From NCBI GenBank assembly GCA_041752315.1, contig JBGSHJ010000050.1:62001-126000 (forward strand): 64,000 bases of DNA. Reading direction: 5' to 3'. The position numbers were made by a program, and so were the translations under genes. Below, one piece after another: positions 18,865 to 28,012 of the stretch. Numbering within the stretch: the stretch's first letter is position 1; each line of letters opens with the position of its first letter. The DNA is from SYFY01 sp041752315. GTDB lineage: Bacteria; Pseudomonadota; Gammaproteobacteria; Pseudomonadales; Azotimanducaceae. The notes beneath the pieces were generated by a model. The model was given only the letters and a program-made list of their open reading frames with translations. It had not been told where the DNA came from and searched no databases.

Positions 18865-19181
18865 AAATCGAAGTCGAGCCCTCGCGGGTCGTTTTTGATA
18901 TCCACGCCGATGAAACCATCATCCAGGCGGCGTGGCGCAATGGTTTCACCTGGCCAACCATCTGCGGCGGCGCGGGCACCTGCAAGATCTGTGTATTCCA
19001 GATTCTCGCTGGAGGAGACCACCTGTCTCCGATCGAACAGTGGGAAAGTGCAGGCTTGCGCAGCATAGCGGACTCGTCACCCAACAACGGACAGGACTCG
19101 CGCCTGGCCTGTCAGGCCAGGGCCATCGGTGATATTCGTCTACGAAAAATCGGAGTGAGAAAAAAGCATGGCAACAGTTGA
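18861..19181 (+). CDS. 2Fe-2S ferredoxin (electron donor of the Rieske oxygenase)
   Basis: The 106-residue protein has a 2Fe-2S cluster site with cysteines C35, C41 and C44 (CGGAGTCKIC, C-x5-C-x2-C) and C84 (LACQA). This is the adrenodoxin-like pattern used by electron-transfer ferredoxins. It starts at a GTG overlapping the previous stop and overlaps the oxygenase start by 14 bases, so the three genes form one tightly coupled operon. No ferredoxin reductase gene lies alongside; electrons probably come from a reductase encoded elsewhere. Confidence 0.88.
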   Translation: MKIEVEPSRVVFDIHADETIIQAAWRNGFTWPTICGGAGTCKICVFQILAGGDHLSPIEQWESAGLRSIADSSPNNGQDSRLACQARAIGDIRLRKIGVRKKHGNS

Positions 19182-20631
19182 TACCACCAAAAAAACACCC
19201 AAAAAAGCACAGGCCAAAACAGCGTCCACCACAGATGTGCAGAAGGACGGGCGACAACCTCCGCCGGGGTATGCCCGATCACGGGGCAAGCAGGTCCAGG
19301 ACCTGCTCGACGAAGAGACCGTCGAGGTACCCTGGCAGCTGCGCCACTCCGAGTTCACCTATCTCGGCTCGGAGCCCCTGTCGCGGGACCACTACATCTC
19401 GAAAGAGTGGGCAGAACGGGAGATCGAAAAGCTCTGGGCCAAGGTCTGGCAACTGGCCTGTTTCGAGCAGGACATCCCTGAAGTGGGTGACCACATCGTC
19501 TACGACATCGTTGACTGGTCGTTCATCATCGTGCGCACCAAGGCCGACGAGATCAAGGCGTTCTACAACTCCTGTCTGCACCGTGGCCGGCAGTTGTGCG
19601 AAAACCAGTCGGAGTCCGCCAATTCACCCGAGTTCCGCTGCCCCTTCCACGGATTGACCTGGAACATCGATGGTTCACTGAAACAGATCCCGCCATCCAT
19701 CGAATTCGACTTTCCCCACGTCGACAAGCAGAAGTTCGATCTGCCGCAAGTGCGTTGTGAAGTCTGGGACGGTCTGGTTTTCATCAACATCGATGACAAC
19801 GCGGAACCGCTGCTCGATTTTCTCGGCGATGTGACCAAACACTTCGAACGCTGGCCGTTTGCGACCCGGTGGAAAGCCACCCACAGTGCCAAGGTCATCG
19901 ACTGCAACTGGAAGATTGCTCAGGAAGCGTTCATGGAGGCCTTCCATGTGCTGGCCACGCATCCACAGATGAGCATCGGCCTGCTGGGAGGCGACGGCTC
20001 CAACACCGAATACAACATCTATGACGGAGGGGACGCCAACTGGAGTCGCATGACGATGGCGCCACCGATGCCAAATCCCAATCTTCCCTATGAACTGACG
20101 GAACGCGAACTGATCGAGGAGATGTTTTTCCGTGGTGAGTCGGTGAGCGAGATGGGTGTGCAGAAAATGTCCGGCAGTGCCGACGATCTGCCCGAGGGCA
20201 CGACCACACGAAAACTGCTGGCCGATGCAGCCCGCGCACGGGGCGCCCATGGTTACGTGGGATTGCCGGCAACGGACATGGAACTGACCTCAGCCATTCA
20301 ATATCACATCTTCCCGAACATCTCGCCGTGGCCTGGCCCGATCTTCTATCGCTACCGTCCTTATGGTCACGACCCGGACAAGTGCATCATGGAGATCATG
20401 ATGATGGTGAGCCTGCCCGAAGGTCAGCCACGGCCCCCTGCAGCGAAGATCAAGTGGCTTGGCCCTGATGAACAGTTTGGCAGCATCTTCAACCAGGATG
20501 TGGAAAACGTCGCCCGTGTGCAGCGGGGCATGAAAGCCGCCAGACCACCGGGCCATCTCACACTCACCAACTACCAGGACATCAAGGTGCGCTGGCACCA
20601 CCGACTGCTCGAGAAGTGGCTGAACGCCTGA
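19168..20631 (+). CDS. Rieske non-heme iron oxygenase, alpha subunit
   Basis: The 487-residue protein carries the Rieske 2Fe-2S site C136-x-H138 (CLHRG) and C158-x2-H161 (RCPFHG). The mononuclear iron site follows the pattern E257-x2-H260-x4-H265 in the segment EAFMEAFHVLATHP. Such enzymes hydroxylate or dihydroxylate aromatic, steroid or carboxylate substrates using electrons from a ferredoxin, here the one just upstream. The first roughly 40 residues are Lys/Ala-rich and poorly conserved. No beta subunit is adjacent, so an alpha-only oligomer is likely. The substrate cannot be read. Confidence 0.92.
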   Translation: MATVDTTKKTPKKAQAKTASTTDVQKDGRQPPPGYARSRGKQVQDLLDEETVEVPWQLRHSEFTYLGSEPLSRDHYISKEWAEREIEKLWAKVWQLACFEQDIPEVGDHIVYDIVDWSFIIVRTKADEIKAFYNSCLHRGRQLCENQSESANSPEFRCPFHGLTWNIDGSLKQIPPSIEFDFPHVDKQKFDLPQVRCEVWDGLVFINIDDNAEPLLDFLGDVTKHFERWPFATRWKATHSAKVIDCNWKIAQEAFMEAFHVLATHPQMSIGLLGGDGSNTEYNIYDGGDANWSRMTMAPPMPNPNLPYELTERELIEEMFFRGESVSEMGVQKMSGSADDLPEGTTTRKLLADAARARGAHGYVGLPATDMELTSAIQYHIFPNISPWPGPIFYRYRPYGHDPDKCIMEIMMMVSLPEGQPRPPAAKIKWLGPDEQFGSIFNQDVENVARVQRGMKAARPPGHLTLTNYQDIKVRWHHRLLEKWLNA

Positions 20632-20656
20632 AGACACTCGTTAGTCTGTCCCCTGC

Positions 20657-23203
20657 TCAGGGCACCTCGTCAGCAAACCTGCTGGCGATGTGCCCACCCT
20701 CCACCAGGCGCTGCCATGTCTCGTCAGTCACCTTCAGCAGGTCCTTGTAGACATATTCGTTATCCTGGCCAAACGCAACGGGTGGACGACGTATGCCAAT
20801 CGGCGTCAGCGGCATTTCGTACAGCGGAACCGGATAGCTGAATTCACCTATGTCGTCCTGCAACGTCTGCGGCTGGTAAAGCCCGCGCATCCTGACATGC
20901 GGATCCTCCAGAATCCGCGACGCTTCCAGTACCGGGGCTGCGGGCACACCAACGGCCTGCAATCGATGGAACAGTTCATAGTCGTCAAACTGACGTGTCC
21001 AGAGGGCCAACTGTTCATCGAGCAGATCCTGTTGTGCAGCACGACCGGCTGCAGTTTCGAGCGAGGCCGTCATCGCCCACGGCGGGTTACCCATGACTTT
21101 GCGAAGCGCCAGCCACTCCTCATCGCAGGTCACCGTAATGGCGATCCAGCGATCCAGCCCTTCGCTCGCGGGACCCGGTGATCGACATGGGTAGGCACCA
21201 CATGGCGCCTCGCCATCCGCCGCGTAGATGGAACGGTTTCCCATCGCTGCACCCTCTTCGCCATTGAGTGCGTGGTCCATGTAGGCCTGCGCAAACATGG
21301 CGGCCGCGTTTTCGGCCTGCGCCATTTCGATGAACTGCCCTTCTCCGGTGTTGTTGCGATGCCAGATGGCCGCCATCACCGCAAAGGCGATCTGCGTGCC
21401 GGCGATGTAGTCGGCCGCAAAAATGCCACTGTTTTCGCTGGGTTCGGCGTTCCTGTATCCGCGCAGCAACTGATGCCCCATCACACCCTCGAGGTGGGAT
21501 CCCATGGTCCGTGCGTCCCTGTATGCACCACTCAGGCCATAACCTGGTGCACGCATGAAGATGATGTCCTGCCTGAAGGATCGCAGCCAGTCATAGCTGA
21601 TCCCCAGCTTTTCCATGGTTCCTACCGCACTGTTCTCGAGAACCACATCCGACATCGCAACCAGGTGACCCAGTATCGCAAGCCCTTCCGGCTTGCGGAT
21701 ATCCAGTGTGAAACTGCGTTTGTTCCGATACAGACACACAAACATGGGGTGGTAATTCCAGGGTCGCTCACCCGGATCGTTGTCTGGCAGACCCGTGAGC
21801 CAACCCGGTCCCTGCTGTGTCATGGCTTTGGTAAGGTGCGCCACCGGCAGACTCCGGGTATTCGGCTGCAGGACAAACTGGTTTTCCTGTTTGAGTACCT
21901 CGGCGCCGAGGTCAGCCAGCAACAAGGTCGCAAACGTGCCTGCCCAGACCCCCGTGAGATCAAGCACACGTACACCTTCGAGTGGCGCACGAGCAGGACC
22001 TGACGCCTTCGCGTCGTTGGCACGGGTTGGTTGCCCAGCTGTTGGCACTTCGGCAAGTACCTCGCTGGTGTGCTCACCAAGACGCGGCGCGAGCCTGCGC
22101 AGGGCCCACGGTGTCCTGTTCATGATGAACGGCCGACCTGGAAACCTGAAGTTGCCCATCTCGGGTGTCTGTGCTTCCTGCCACAGGCCCCGCTCCTGGA
22201 AATTTGCATCCGCGAACACGTCGGCAATCGTGAACAAGGGACCGCACAGGAATTTGGCGCGACGACCTGCGGTCCAGATCTCCTGCTTGGTGCGTTGCAT
22301 CAGCCAGGAGGCAAAGTGGCTGTTGAACTCCTGGATGGCAGCCGGATCGGTCTGAATTGCCGGGTTATCCCACTTGGGATCCTTCATCCAGTCCTGTTCA
22401 CCCAGGAAATCGTGGACGTTGCGGAACCGCGCGCCACCACCGGCGATTTCGATCCAGCCATCGGCGCACGCATACAACCCGGCGAGCATGCCTGGTGGAG
22501 GGGACGCCGGCGGTCGAAGTGTCTTGCGTCCGGAATACTGCACACCAATCACCGTGGCATGACGACGGTCCACACCGACCAGATGACTGTCGACGATGGA
22601 AAAATCGACGTGCTGTCCCAGTCCCTGAGATCGACCCACGAACAGGGCACCCATCAGCGCCGTAACCAGAGCTGACCCGGATTGAACGAGTGCAGACGTG
22701 CCATACATCTTCACGGGCTCACGGTGCAGCCGACCCGTTGAATACATCTCACCACCAAACCCGTACAGCACCAGTTCCGATCCCTTGTAGTCGCGGTACG
22801 GACTGAGGTGACCAAAATTGGACACCGATACCAGCGGCAATCGGGGCAACCGTGCATGAATCTGGTCCCAGCCAATCCCCATCGCCTCGAGCACGCCCGG
22901 TCGAAAGCTTTCGACGACCAGGTCTGCACGCTCCGCAATGCGCCAGAACGCTTCCTGTCCGGCGGCGGTCTGCAGGTCGAGCACTACCGAACGCTTGTTG
23001 GTGTTGAAACAGAAAAACGTGCCGCTTCGCTCGGGCCCGCGAATGCCATCCTTGAAAGGTCCGAGACGCCTTGCCGGATCGCCGGTCGGACTTTCCACCT
23101 TGATGACATCGGCGCCAAAATCGGCCAGCAGCTTGGTCGCGTAAGGCCCCACGATATGTTGGGTGAGATCAAGGACAGTGACGTCCTTCAATGGTCCGGT
23201 CAT
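20657..23203 (-). CDS. Tandem (fused) CaiB/BaiF family CoA-transferase
   Basis: The 848-residue protein holds two complete class III CoA-transferase modules. The first starts near residue 1 (PLKDVTVLDLTQHIVGPYAT) and the second near 410 (PLEGVRVLDLTGVWAGTFAT); each continues through an ADLVVESFRPG-like segment. Single-domain family members are about 400 residues and dimerise as interlinked rings, so a fusion may give one-chain pseudo-dimers. The family moves CoA between carboxylic acids and supplies acyl-CoA to catabolic pathways. The start at 23203 has a GGGGAG ribosome site. It is convergent with the Rieske gene. Confidence 0.9.
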   Translation of the reverse strand: MTGPLKDVTVLDLTQHIVGPYATKLLADFGADVIKVESPTGDPARRLGPFKDGIRGPERSGTFFCFNTNKRSVVLDLQTAAGQEAFWRIAERADLVVESFRPGVLEAMGIGWDQIHARLPRLPLVSVSNFGHLSPYRDYKGSELVLYGFGGEMYSTGRLHREPVKMYGTSALVQSGSALVTALMGALFVGRSQGLGQHVDFSIVDSHLVGVDRRHATVIGVQYSGRKTLRPPASPPPGMLAGLYACADGWIEIAGGGARFRNVHDFLGEQDWMKDPKWDNPAIQTDPAAIQEFNSHFASWLMQRTKQEIWTAGRRAKFLCGPLFTIADVFADANFQERGLWQEAQTPEMGNFRFPGRPFIMNRTPWALRRLAPRLGEHTSEVLAEVPTAGQPTRANDAKASGPARAPLEGVRVLDLTGVWAGTFATLLLADLGAEVLKQENQFVLQPNTRSLPVAHLTKAMTQQGPGWLTGLPDNDPGERPWNYHPMFVCLYRNKRSFTLDIRKPEGLAILGHLVAMSDVVLENSAVGTMEKLGISYDWLRSFRQDIIFMRAPGYGLSGAYRDARTMGSHLEGVMGHQLLRGYRNAEPSENSGIFAADYIAGTQIAFAVMAAIWHRNNTGEGQFIEMAQAENAAAMFAQAYMDHALNGEEGAAMGNRSIYAADGEAPCGAYPCRSPGPASEGLDRWIAITVTCDEEWLALRKVMGNPPWAMTASLETAAGRAAQQDLLDEQLALWTRQFDDYELFHRLQAVGVPAAPVLEASRILEDPHVRMRGLYQPQTLQDDIGEFSYPVPLYEMPLTPIGIRRPPVAFGQDNEYVYKDLLKVTDETWQRLVEGGHIASRFADEVP

Positions 23204-23412
23204 CGGGCTCCCCGTGTCTGATTCTTGAACCCGTCGGCGTCTTGTTCGCACCACTGATCGGCGCTACAGGTTCGGAGGGCTTGGACTGTAGACAAATTCG
23301 GACCGGTTCGCTCCTGCGATTTGACGGGGTCGGAACGACGATGGGAACACATCCGAAAACGTGGCGAAGCCCTGGGCTGGAACCTGCGGCTTTTTTTCCC
23401 GACTGGCAGGGG

Positions 23413-23727
23413 TCAGTAAACCGGTGAAAAACCCCGTGGTTTGTCCAGGAGTTCGATCTTGCGCAGACGGCCGTTTTCGAACCTCAGCAGTCGCTGGAAC
23501 TTGTTGGTCCCCTGCTGATAGACCCACTCATCCACCTGCACGTAGTACCCCGGCTCGCGGACTTCCAGCCGGGTCTGTTCAAAGGCGGCGTCACCACAGC
23601 GCTGCAGCACCTCAAACGGCGTCAGTCCCCGGTGTACCGTACCGTACTGGCAACGCATGTTGGCAAACGTGGTCGCCGATGACAGCAGAGCGAAGATGAA
23701 GACAAATGAACGCATGCCCGACATCAT
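23413..23727 (-). CDS. DUF2845 family secreted protein
   Basis: After a signal peptide (about 1-23, ending TFA), the mature part has the DUF2845 pattern: a Cys pair (MRCQYG, LQRCGD), a WVYQQGTNKFQRLLRF segment and the ending ENGRLRKIELL. Function is unknown. In-frame ATGs at 23727, 23724 and 23715 are all close; 23727 has an AGG four bases upstream. It is divergent from the DUF4212 gene, and about 75 bases separate the starts. Confidence 0.75.
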   Translation of the reverse strand: MMSGMRSFVFIFALLSSATTFANMRCQYGTVHRGLTPFEVLQRCGDAAFEQTRLEVREPGYYVQVDEWVYQQGTNKFQRLLRFENGRLRKIELLDKPRGFSPVY

Positions 23728-23800
23728 CTGGCCTGCCGACTGAATTGCTGCTGAACACCCTCTACAATGGCTCAGGCATCGGGGAGCTGCGGAGAACATC

Positions 23801-24049
23801 TTGGACAAGTCCGCCTATTGGCGAGCCAACCTTCGGTTGATGGCCGTTCTGCTGACCATCTGGTTTGTCGTGTCGTTTGGTTTTGGCATCCTGCTGGTTG
23901 AACCGCTGAACACGATCCGGATCGGTGGCTTCAAACTCGGGTTCTGGATCGCCCAGCAGGGAGCGATCTACCTGTTTGTGATCCTGATCTTTGTCTATGC
24001 CGCAGTGATGCGACGCATTGATCAGCAACACGGCGTGGCGGACGACTGA
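23801..24049 (+). CDS. DUF4212 small subunit of a sodium/solute symporter
   Basis: The 82-residue protein has two membrane helices (about 12-32 and 48-68) with TIRIGGFKLGFWIAQQGAI between them, matching the DUF4212 family (TIGR03647). It starts at a TTG with CGGAGA upstream. Members sit directly before an SSS-family permease as its small subunit. The stop is one base before the permease GTG. Confidence 0.85.
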   Translation: MDKSAYWRANLRLMAVLLTIWFVVSFGFGILLVEPLNTIRIGGFKLGFWIAQQGAIYLFVILIFVYAAVMRRIDQQHGVADD

Positions 24050-24050
24050 A

Positions 24051-25826
24051 GTGGACACCACAACCCTGAGCTACCTCTTTGTCGGACTCTCCTTCTCGCT
24101 CTACATCGGGATCGCGATCTGGACCAGGGCAGCCTCCACCAACGAGTTCTATGTTGCCGGTGGAGGTGTGCATCCGATCGCCAACGGCATGGCAACCGCT
24201 GCCGACTGGATGAGTGCGGCGTCATTCCTGTCCATGGCCGGCATCATCGCCTTCATGGGTTATGACGGTACGGTGTACCTGATGGGCTGGACCGGCGGTT
24301 ATGTGTTGCTGGCCCTGTTGCTGGCGCCGTACCTGCGCAAGTTCGGTGAGTTCACCGTGCCCGACTTTTTTGGCAGCCGATACTACGGCAACGCTGCACG
24401 AGCCGTGGCTGTGGTCTGCCTGATCCTGATCTCGTTCACCTATGTGGCCGGCCAGATGCGGGGAGTTGGCATCGTCTTTTCGAACTTTCTCGGTGTGGAC
24501 ATTTCAACCGGCGTCATCGTTGGCATGGCGGTCGTGTTTGTCTACGCGGTGCTGGGTGGAATGAAGGGCATTACCTACACGCAGGTCGCGCAGTATGTCG
24601 TGATGATCTTTGCCTACCTCGTCCCGGCCGTGTTCATCTCGATCCTGATTACCGACAACCCGATCCCCCAGCTGGGACTGGGTGATACCGTGAACGATGG
24701 CTCCGGAGAGAGCGTGCTCGACAAGCTGGACAACACGCTGGTCGGGCTTGGGTTTGATGCCTATACCGAAGGCACCAAGGAGACGGTCGACATCTTTGCC
24801 ATCACCATGGCGCTCATGATCGGCACGGCGGGACTGCCACACGTGATAGTCCGGTTTTTTACCGTCCCGAAGGTCTCGGATGCACGCAGTTCGGCGGGTT
24901 GGGCACTGCTGTTCATTGCCCTTCTGTACACCACGGCGCCGGCAGTCGGCGCCTTTGCACGGCTCAACTTCGTCAACACGGTGCATGATCAACCGTACGT
25001 GTATATCGATGACTGGTTCAAGCGCTGGGAAGACGTCGGGCTGATTGCGTGGGTTGACAAGAATGCCGACGGCGCAGTGCAGTATGCACCCGGTGTACCG
25101 TTTGCGGGCAAACCTGAATTCACGGGCACACTTACCGATGAGGGTTCGCGGGCGGTGACCAATCCACCCAGCGACTCCCCCAATGAAGTTTATGTCGATC
25201 GGGACATCATGGTTCTCGCCAATCCGGAAATCGCAGCACTGCCAGCGTGGGTGGTAGCGCTGGTCGCCGCAGGCGCACTGGCGGCGGCACTCTCCACTGC
25301 TGCCGGATTGTTGCTGGTGATCTCCACGTCCATTTCCCATGACCTGCTGAAAAAGACACTGGCCTGGGAACTCACCGACAAGCAGGAACTGCGTTATGCA
25401 CGGCTGGCAGCAGGTACGGCGATTGTCGTGGCCGGATACCTTGGAATCAATCCACCCGGATTTGTCGCGGAAGTGGTGGCCTTTGCATTTGGGCTCGCCG
25501 CCGCATCGCTGTTCCCTGCCATTCTGATGGGCATCTTCGTTCAGCGGATGAATCGCGAAGGGGCCATAACCGGCATGCTGACAGGGCTGGCCTTCACGCT
25601 CATCTACATCACCTGGTTCAAGTTCATCGACCCTGCCAGCAATACCTCCGAACATTGGTGGTTTGGCATTTCACCCGAGGGGATTGGTACTGTCGGTGCG
25701 CTGCTGAATTTTGCCGTGGCATTCGCCGTGGCAAGGTTTTTCCCCGCCCCACCCGCTGGCGTGCGGCAGCTTGTCGAACGGATTCGCATTCCTTCCGGCG
25801 TGGAGCGGCCGCACGATCATCCGTAA
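24051..25826 (+). CDS. Sodium:solute symporter (SSS family), VC_2705/ActP-like
   Basis: The 591-residue permease has about 13 membrane helices and resembles the VC_2705 subfamily (TIGR03648) that pairs with DUF4212. It is close to acetate permease ActP and is expected to carry small carboxylates with sodium. A roughly 110-residue hydrophilic insert (about 280-400) contains IDDWFKRWEDVGLIAW. It starts at GTG 24051, one base after the DUF4212 stop; upstream frame extension lies inside that gene. Neighbouring malate synthase G and acyl-CoA genes fit a role in acetate or short-chain acid use. Confidence 0.9.
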   Translation: MDTTTLSYLFVGLSFSLYIGIAIWTRAASTNEFYVAGGGVHPIANGMATAADWMSAASFLSMAGIIAFMGYDGTVYLMGWTGGYVLLALLLAPYLRKFGEFTVPDFFGSRYYGNAARAVAVVCLILISFTYVAGQMRGVGIVFSNFLGVDISTGVIVGMAVVFVYAVLGGMKGITYTQVAQYVVMIFAYLVPAVFISILITDNPIPQLGLGDTVNDGSGESVLDKLDNTLVGLGFDAYTEGTKETVDIFAITMALMIGTAGLPHVIVRFFTVPKVSDARSSAGWALLFIALLYTTAPAVGAFARLNFVNTVHDQPYVYIDDWFKRWEDVGLIAWVDKNADGAVQYAPGVPFAGKPEFTGTLTDEGSRAVTNPPSDSPNEVYVDRDIMVLANPEIAALPAWVVALVAAGALAAALSTAAGLLLVISTSISHDLLKKTLAWELTDKQELRYARLAAGTAIVVAGYLGINPPGFVAEVVAFAFGLAAASLFPAILMGIFVQRMNREGAITGMLTGLAFTLIYITWFKFIDPASNTSEHWWFGISPEGIGTVGALLNFAVAFAVARFFPAPPAGVRQLVERIRIPSGVERPHDHP

Positions 25827-25850
25827 GGGCAGAAGAGGCTGTGCTGAGTG

Positions 25851-26975
25851 TCAGAGCCAGGTGGCAGGGTTTTCCAGGGTTTCTGCCCACGTCGGTCGCT
25901 GCCGTGGTGCTGCGGCCAGGTGGCGTTTCCACTTCGGTTTCACGTCCAGAAACACCTCCATCGGGTGACCGGGTGTCTGCCCAGCGGCTGGCAGCAAAGA
26001 ACGATCCATGGCCGTTCCCCAGTAGTTGCCCCGGTTCCGGTCCGCAGTGAACTCGATGAAGAGGGCATCACGTACAGCACTCGGGGAACGGCAAGCACGG
26101 TGTTTGCCATTCGAATCGAAAAAAAACACGTCGCCGGCAACACCGAGGGTTTTCACCATCTCGAGCGGACCGACGCCTGCCGGTGCCGCTTCTGCAGCCA
26201 GCGAATTGCGAAGATAGTTGGCGTACGGTCTCAACTCGAGATGGGAACCACGGACATAGGCCATGAACTGATCTTCCTCACCAATGTCCGTCAGCAAGAC
26301 CATCATCTTCAGCTGACGGTCCTCCATGTCGTGGTGCCAGCCAAACTGGCTGCTGTCCAGGGCGACGGATGGCAGGTAACGCATGCCGGTCACACGTTTG
26401 AGGTTACCGGGTTTGCGCAGGTAAAAATTGACGGTCTCGATCACTTCGGGATGGCAGCAGAGTTCAAGCAACGCGGCCGAACCGTCCAGCGCATCGTTGA
26501 TGACGTAGTCGCGATGTTCAGGATGCCAGTATTCCCGCATGTCATAGTGGGTGAATCGCCGGAGCCGGAGTCGCCGGAGGAAGGACAATCGAAGCAACTT
26601 GCGGGAAAAATCGCGCTGCAACGTTTGCAGCAAAGCGTGCGGAATCAATCCGCTGACCTTGAGGATACCATCCCTTTCAAGCGGTCCGAGCCACTCCCTC
26701 ACCCGGGCGGAGGCCAAGGCAGGATCATCAAACGGAGGTACCGGCAGGCGTTGGTACGCCTGTCGCACCCGATGCAGGAAAGCCGTTCCGCCACCGGTGT
26801 CCCCCAGCAGTTCCAATAGTGCCGGATCCCCTGCCAGCCGGTCTCGCCACCGGTGCAACAACGATGCAAGCCGCTGTGCATCATCTGCGGCTGCGGCTTC
26901 GCGAATGGCGAGGCGCGCCGTTTCCAGCGAGAACGCCGAACCACCATTTCGCTGATCGGGATTGTCGTGATTCAT
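25851..26975 (-). CDS. Phytanoyl-CoA dioxygenase-like (PhyH) Fe(II)/2OG oxygenase
   Basis: The 374-residue protein has the Fe(II) triad H214-x-D216 (GWHHDMED) and the distal H292 (GKHRAC), with RGSHLELRPY after the first site. These mark the PhyH family of 2-oxoglutarate-dependent hydroxylases. The N-terminal roughly 100 residues are helical and unassigned. The start overlaps the glycosyltransferase stop by four bases (ATGA). The pairing suggests it modifies a sugar or glycolipid product, although PhyH substrates vary widely. Confidence 0.85.
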   Translation of the reverse strand: MNHDNPDQRNGGSAFSLETARLAIREAAAADDAQRLASLLHRWRDRLAGDPALLELLGDTGGGTAFLHRVRQAYQRLPVPPFDDPALASARVREWLGPLERDGILKVSGLIPHALLQTLQRDFSRKLLRLSFLRRLRLRRFTHYDMREYWHPEHRDYVINDALDGSAALLELCCHPEVIETVNFYLRKPGNLKRVTGMRYLPSVALDSSQFGWHHDMEDRQLKMMVLLTDIGEEDQFMAYVRGSHLELRPYANYLRNSLAAEAAPAGVGPLEMVKTLGVAGDVFFFDSNGKHRACRSPSAVRDALFIEFTADRNRGNYWGTAMDRSLLPAAGQTPGHPMEVFLDVKPKWKRHLAAAPRQRPTWAETLENPATWL

Positions 26976-27919
26976 CGCTGGCCGTCGAACCGGTAACCGT
27001 GGATGCGGCCTTGCATCAACTTCAGCCGGTTCTGCTGGTTGAACCGTGTTTCCTCGTTCCTGCTGAAAACGCTGACGGCAGCCATCAGTCGGGCATGAAC
27101 ATAACGTGGCCACACACGCAGTGGTACACCGGGTTCGCCCAGGTCTTCCCGGGTGCCTTCGACAGCGCCGGTCGCGCGCAGGCGAAGCACGCGCGAGAAC
27201 TCGTTGCGAAACGTCCGGTGCAACGCCCAGGACGGACTGCAGCGGTCTTGCGGTACGTAGTGCCACACTTCGGCGTCTTGCACGTACATCGCGGCCAGCC
27301 CGGCCGCCAGCAATCTGTCCTGAAGGTCGAGTTCCAGGCCGGTAGGATTACCGGCGGTACCCGCATGTTGTGCGCCAGGCCCATACAGCATCGAAAATCC
27401 ACCGACCCGACGCACGTCTTCCACGAATACCCCGAAATTCGCACCGAGAAACCGGTCGCTGCCCTGCAGCGGGGTTCCGGGATAGGTGAGCGCCCAACCC
27501 GTCACGGAATGTGGCAGGTGTCGCAGCAGCCACGGCGAGGGCATGACCTCGTAGTCGATCCGCAACGGGCCACCAAAAAAGTGCCCGCGACCATGGCGTT
27601 CGATCGCTTGTGAATAACACAACAGGGTATTGCTGCCGATGCGGACGTCATCATCGAGGAAAAGAACAAACCCACGGTCCACCTGCTCGAGTCCGTGTTG
27701 CACCGACCGACCCTTTCCTGCCTGGGGCAGGTGCAGGTATTGCAGGGGAATCCTCGTCGCCAGGCACCCGCAGAGTGAGGCGGCCATTCGTTCACGCCCG
27801 TTCTCGACAACGATCACTCGCCCGAAATCGTCCGGGAGTTGCGCAGCCTCAAGGGAGAGCAAAGTACGCTCCAGCAACTCCGGGCGCTGAAACGTCGGAA
27901 TGATGACGTTGAACGGCAT
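26972..27919 (-). CDS. Glycosyltransferase family 2
   Basis: The 315-residue protein begins with the GT-A opening (FNVIIPTFQRPELLERTL). The metal-binding acidic run is FLDDDVRIGSN, with LLYGPGAQ and TGLELDLQDRLL later. GT2 enzymes transfer sugars from nucleotide donors to polysaccharides, lipids or proteins. No membrane helix is present, so it works in the cytoplasm. The stop overlaps the PhyH gene, forming a two-gene unit, and no cell-surface polysaccharide cluster is adjacent. Confidence 0.9.
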   Translation of the reverse strand: MPFNVIIPTFQRPELLERTLLSLEAAQLPDDFGRVIVVENGRERMAASLCGCLATRIPLQYLHLPQAGKGRSVQHGLEQVDRGFVLFLDDDVRIGSNTLLCYSQAIERHGRGHFFGGPLRIDYEVMPSPWLLRHLPHSVTGWALTYPGTPLQGSDRFLGANFGVFVEDVRRVGGFSMLYGPGAQHAGTAGNPTGLELDLQDRLLAAGLAAMYVQDAEVWHYVPQDRCSPSWALHRTFRNEFSRVLRLRATGAVEGTREDLGEPGVPLRVWPRYVHARLMAAVSVFSRNEETRFNQQNRLKLMQGRIHGYRFDGQR

Positions 27920-27955
27920 GAAGGCAACTTCACTCTTGCTCTGTTCAGGATAGGT

Positions 27956-28007
27956 CAGAAAACGGTGGCGGTAAAACCAGGTGCCCCGGAGTCAGGCCCG
28001 TTTTCTG
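27956..28007. repeat. Long-loop inverted repeat between glcB and the glycosyltransferase gene
   Basis: CAGAAAACGG at 27956-27965 and CCGTTTTCTG at 27998-28007 are perfect inverted 10-mers with a 32-base loop. The element lies five bases after the malate synthase stop. It may act as a structured transcript end or a processing site; there is no adjacent T tract. Confidence 0.45.
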
Positions 28008-28012
28008 ATGCC

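Noticed and set aside
25851..26819. Long plus-strand frame across the PhyH gene
   Set aside because: It is antisense to the PhyH-like gene, which has intact iron ligands and a coupled partner.
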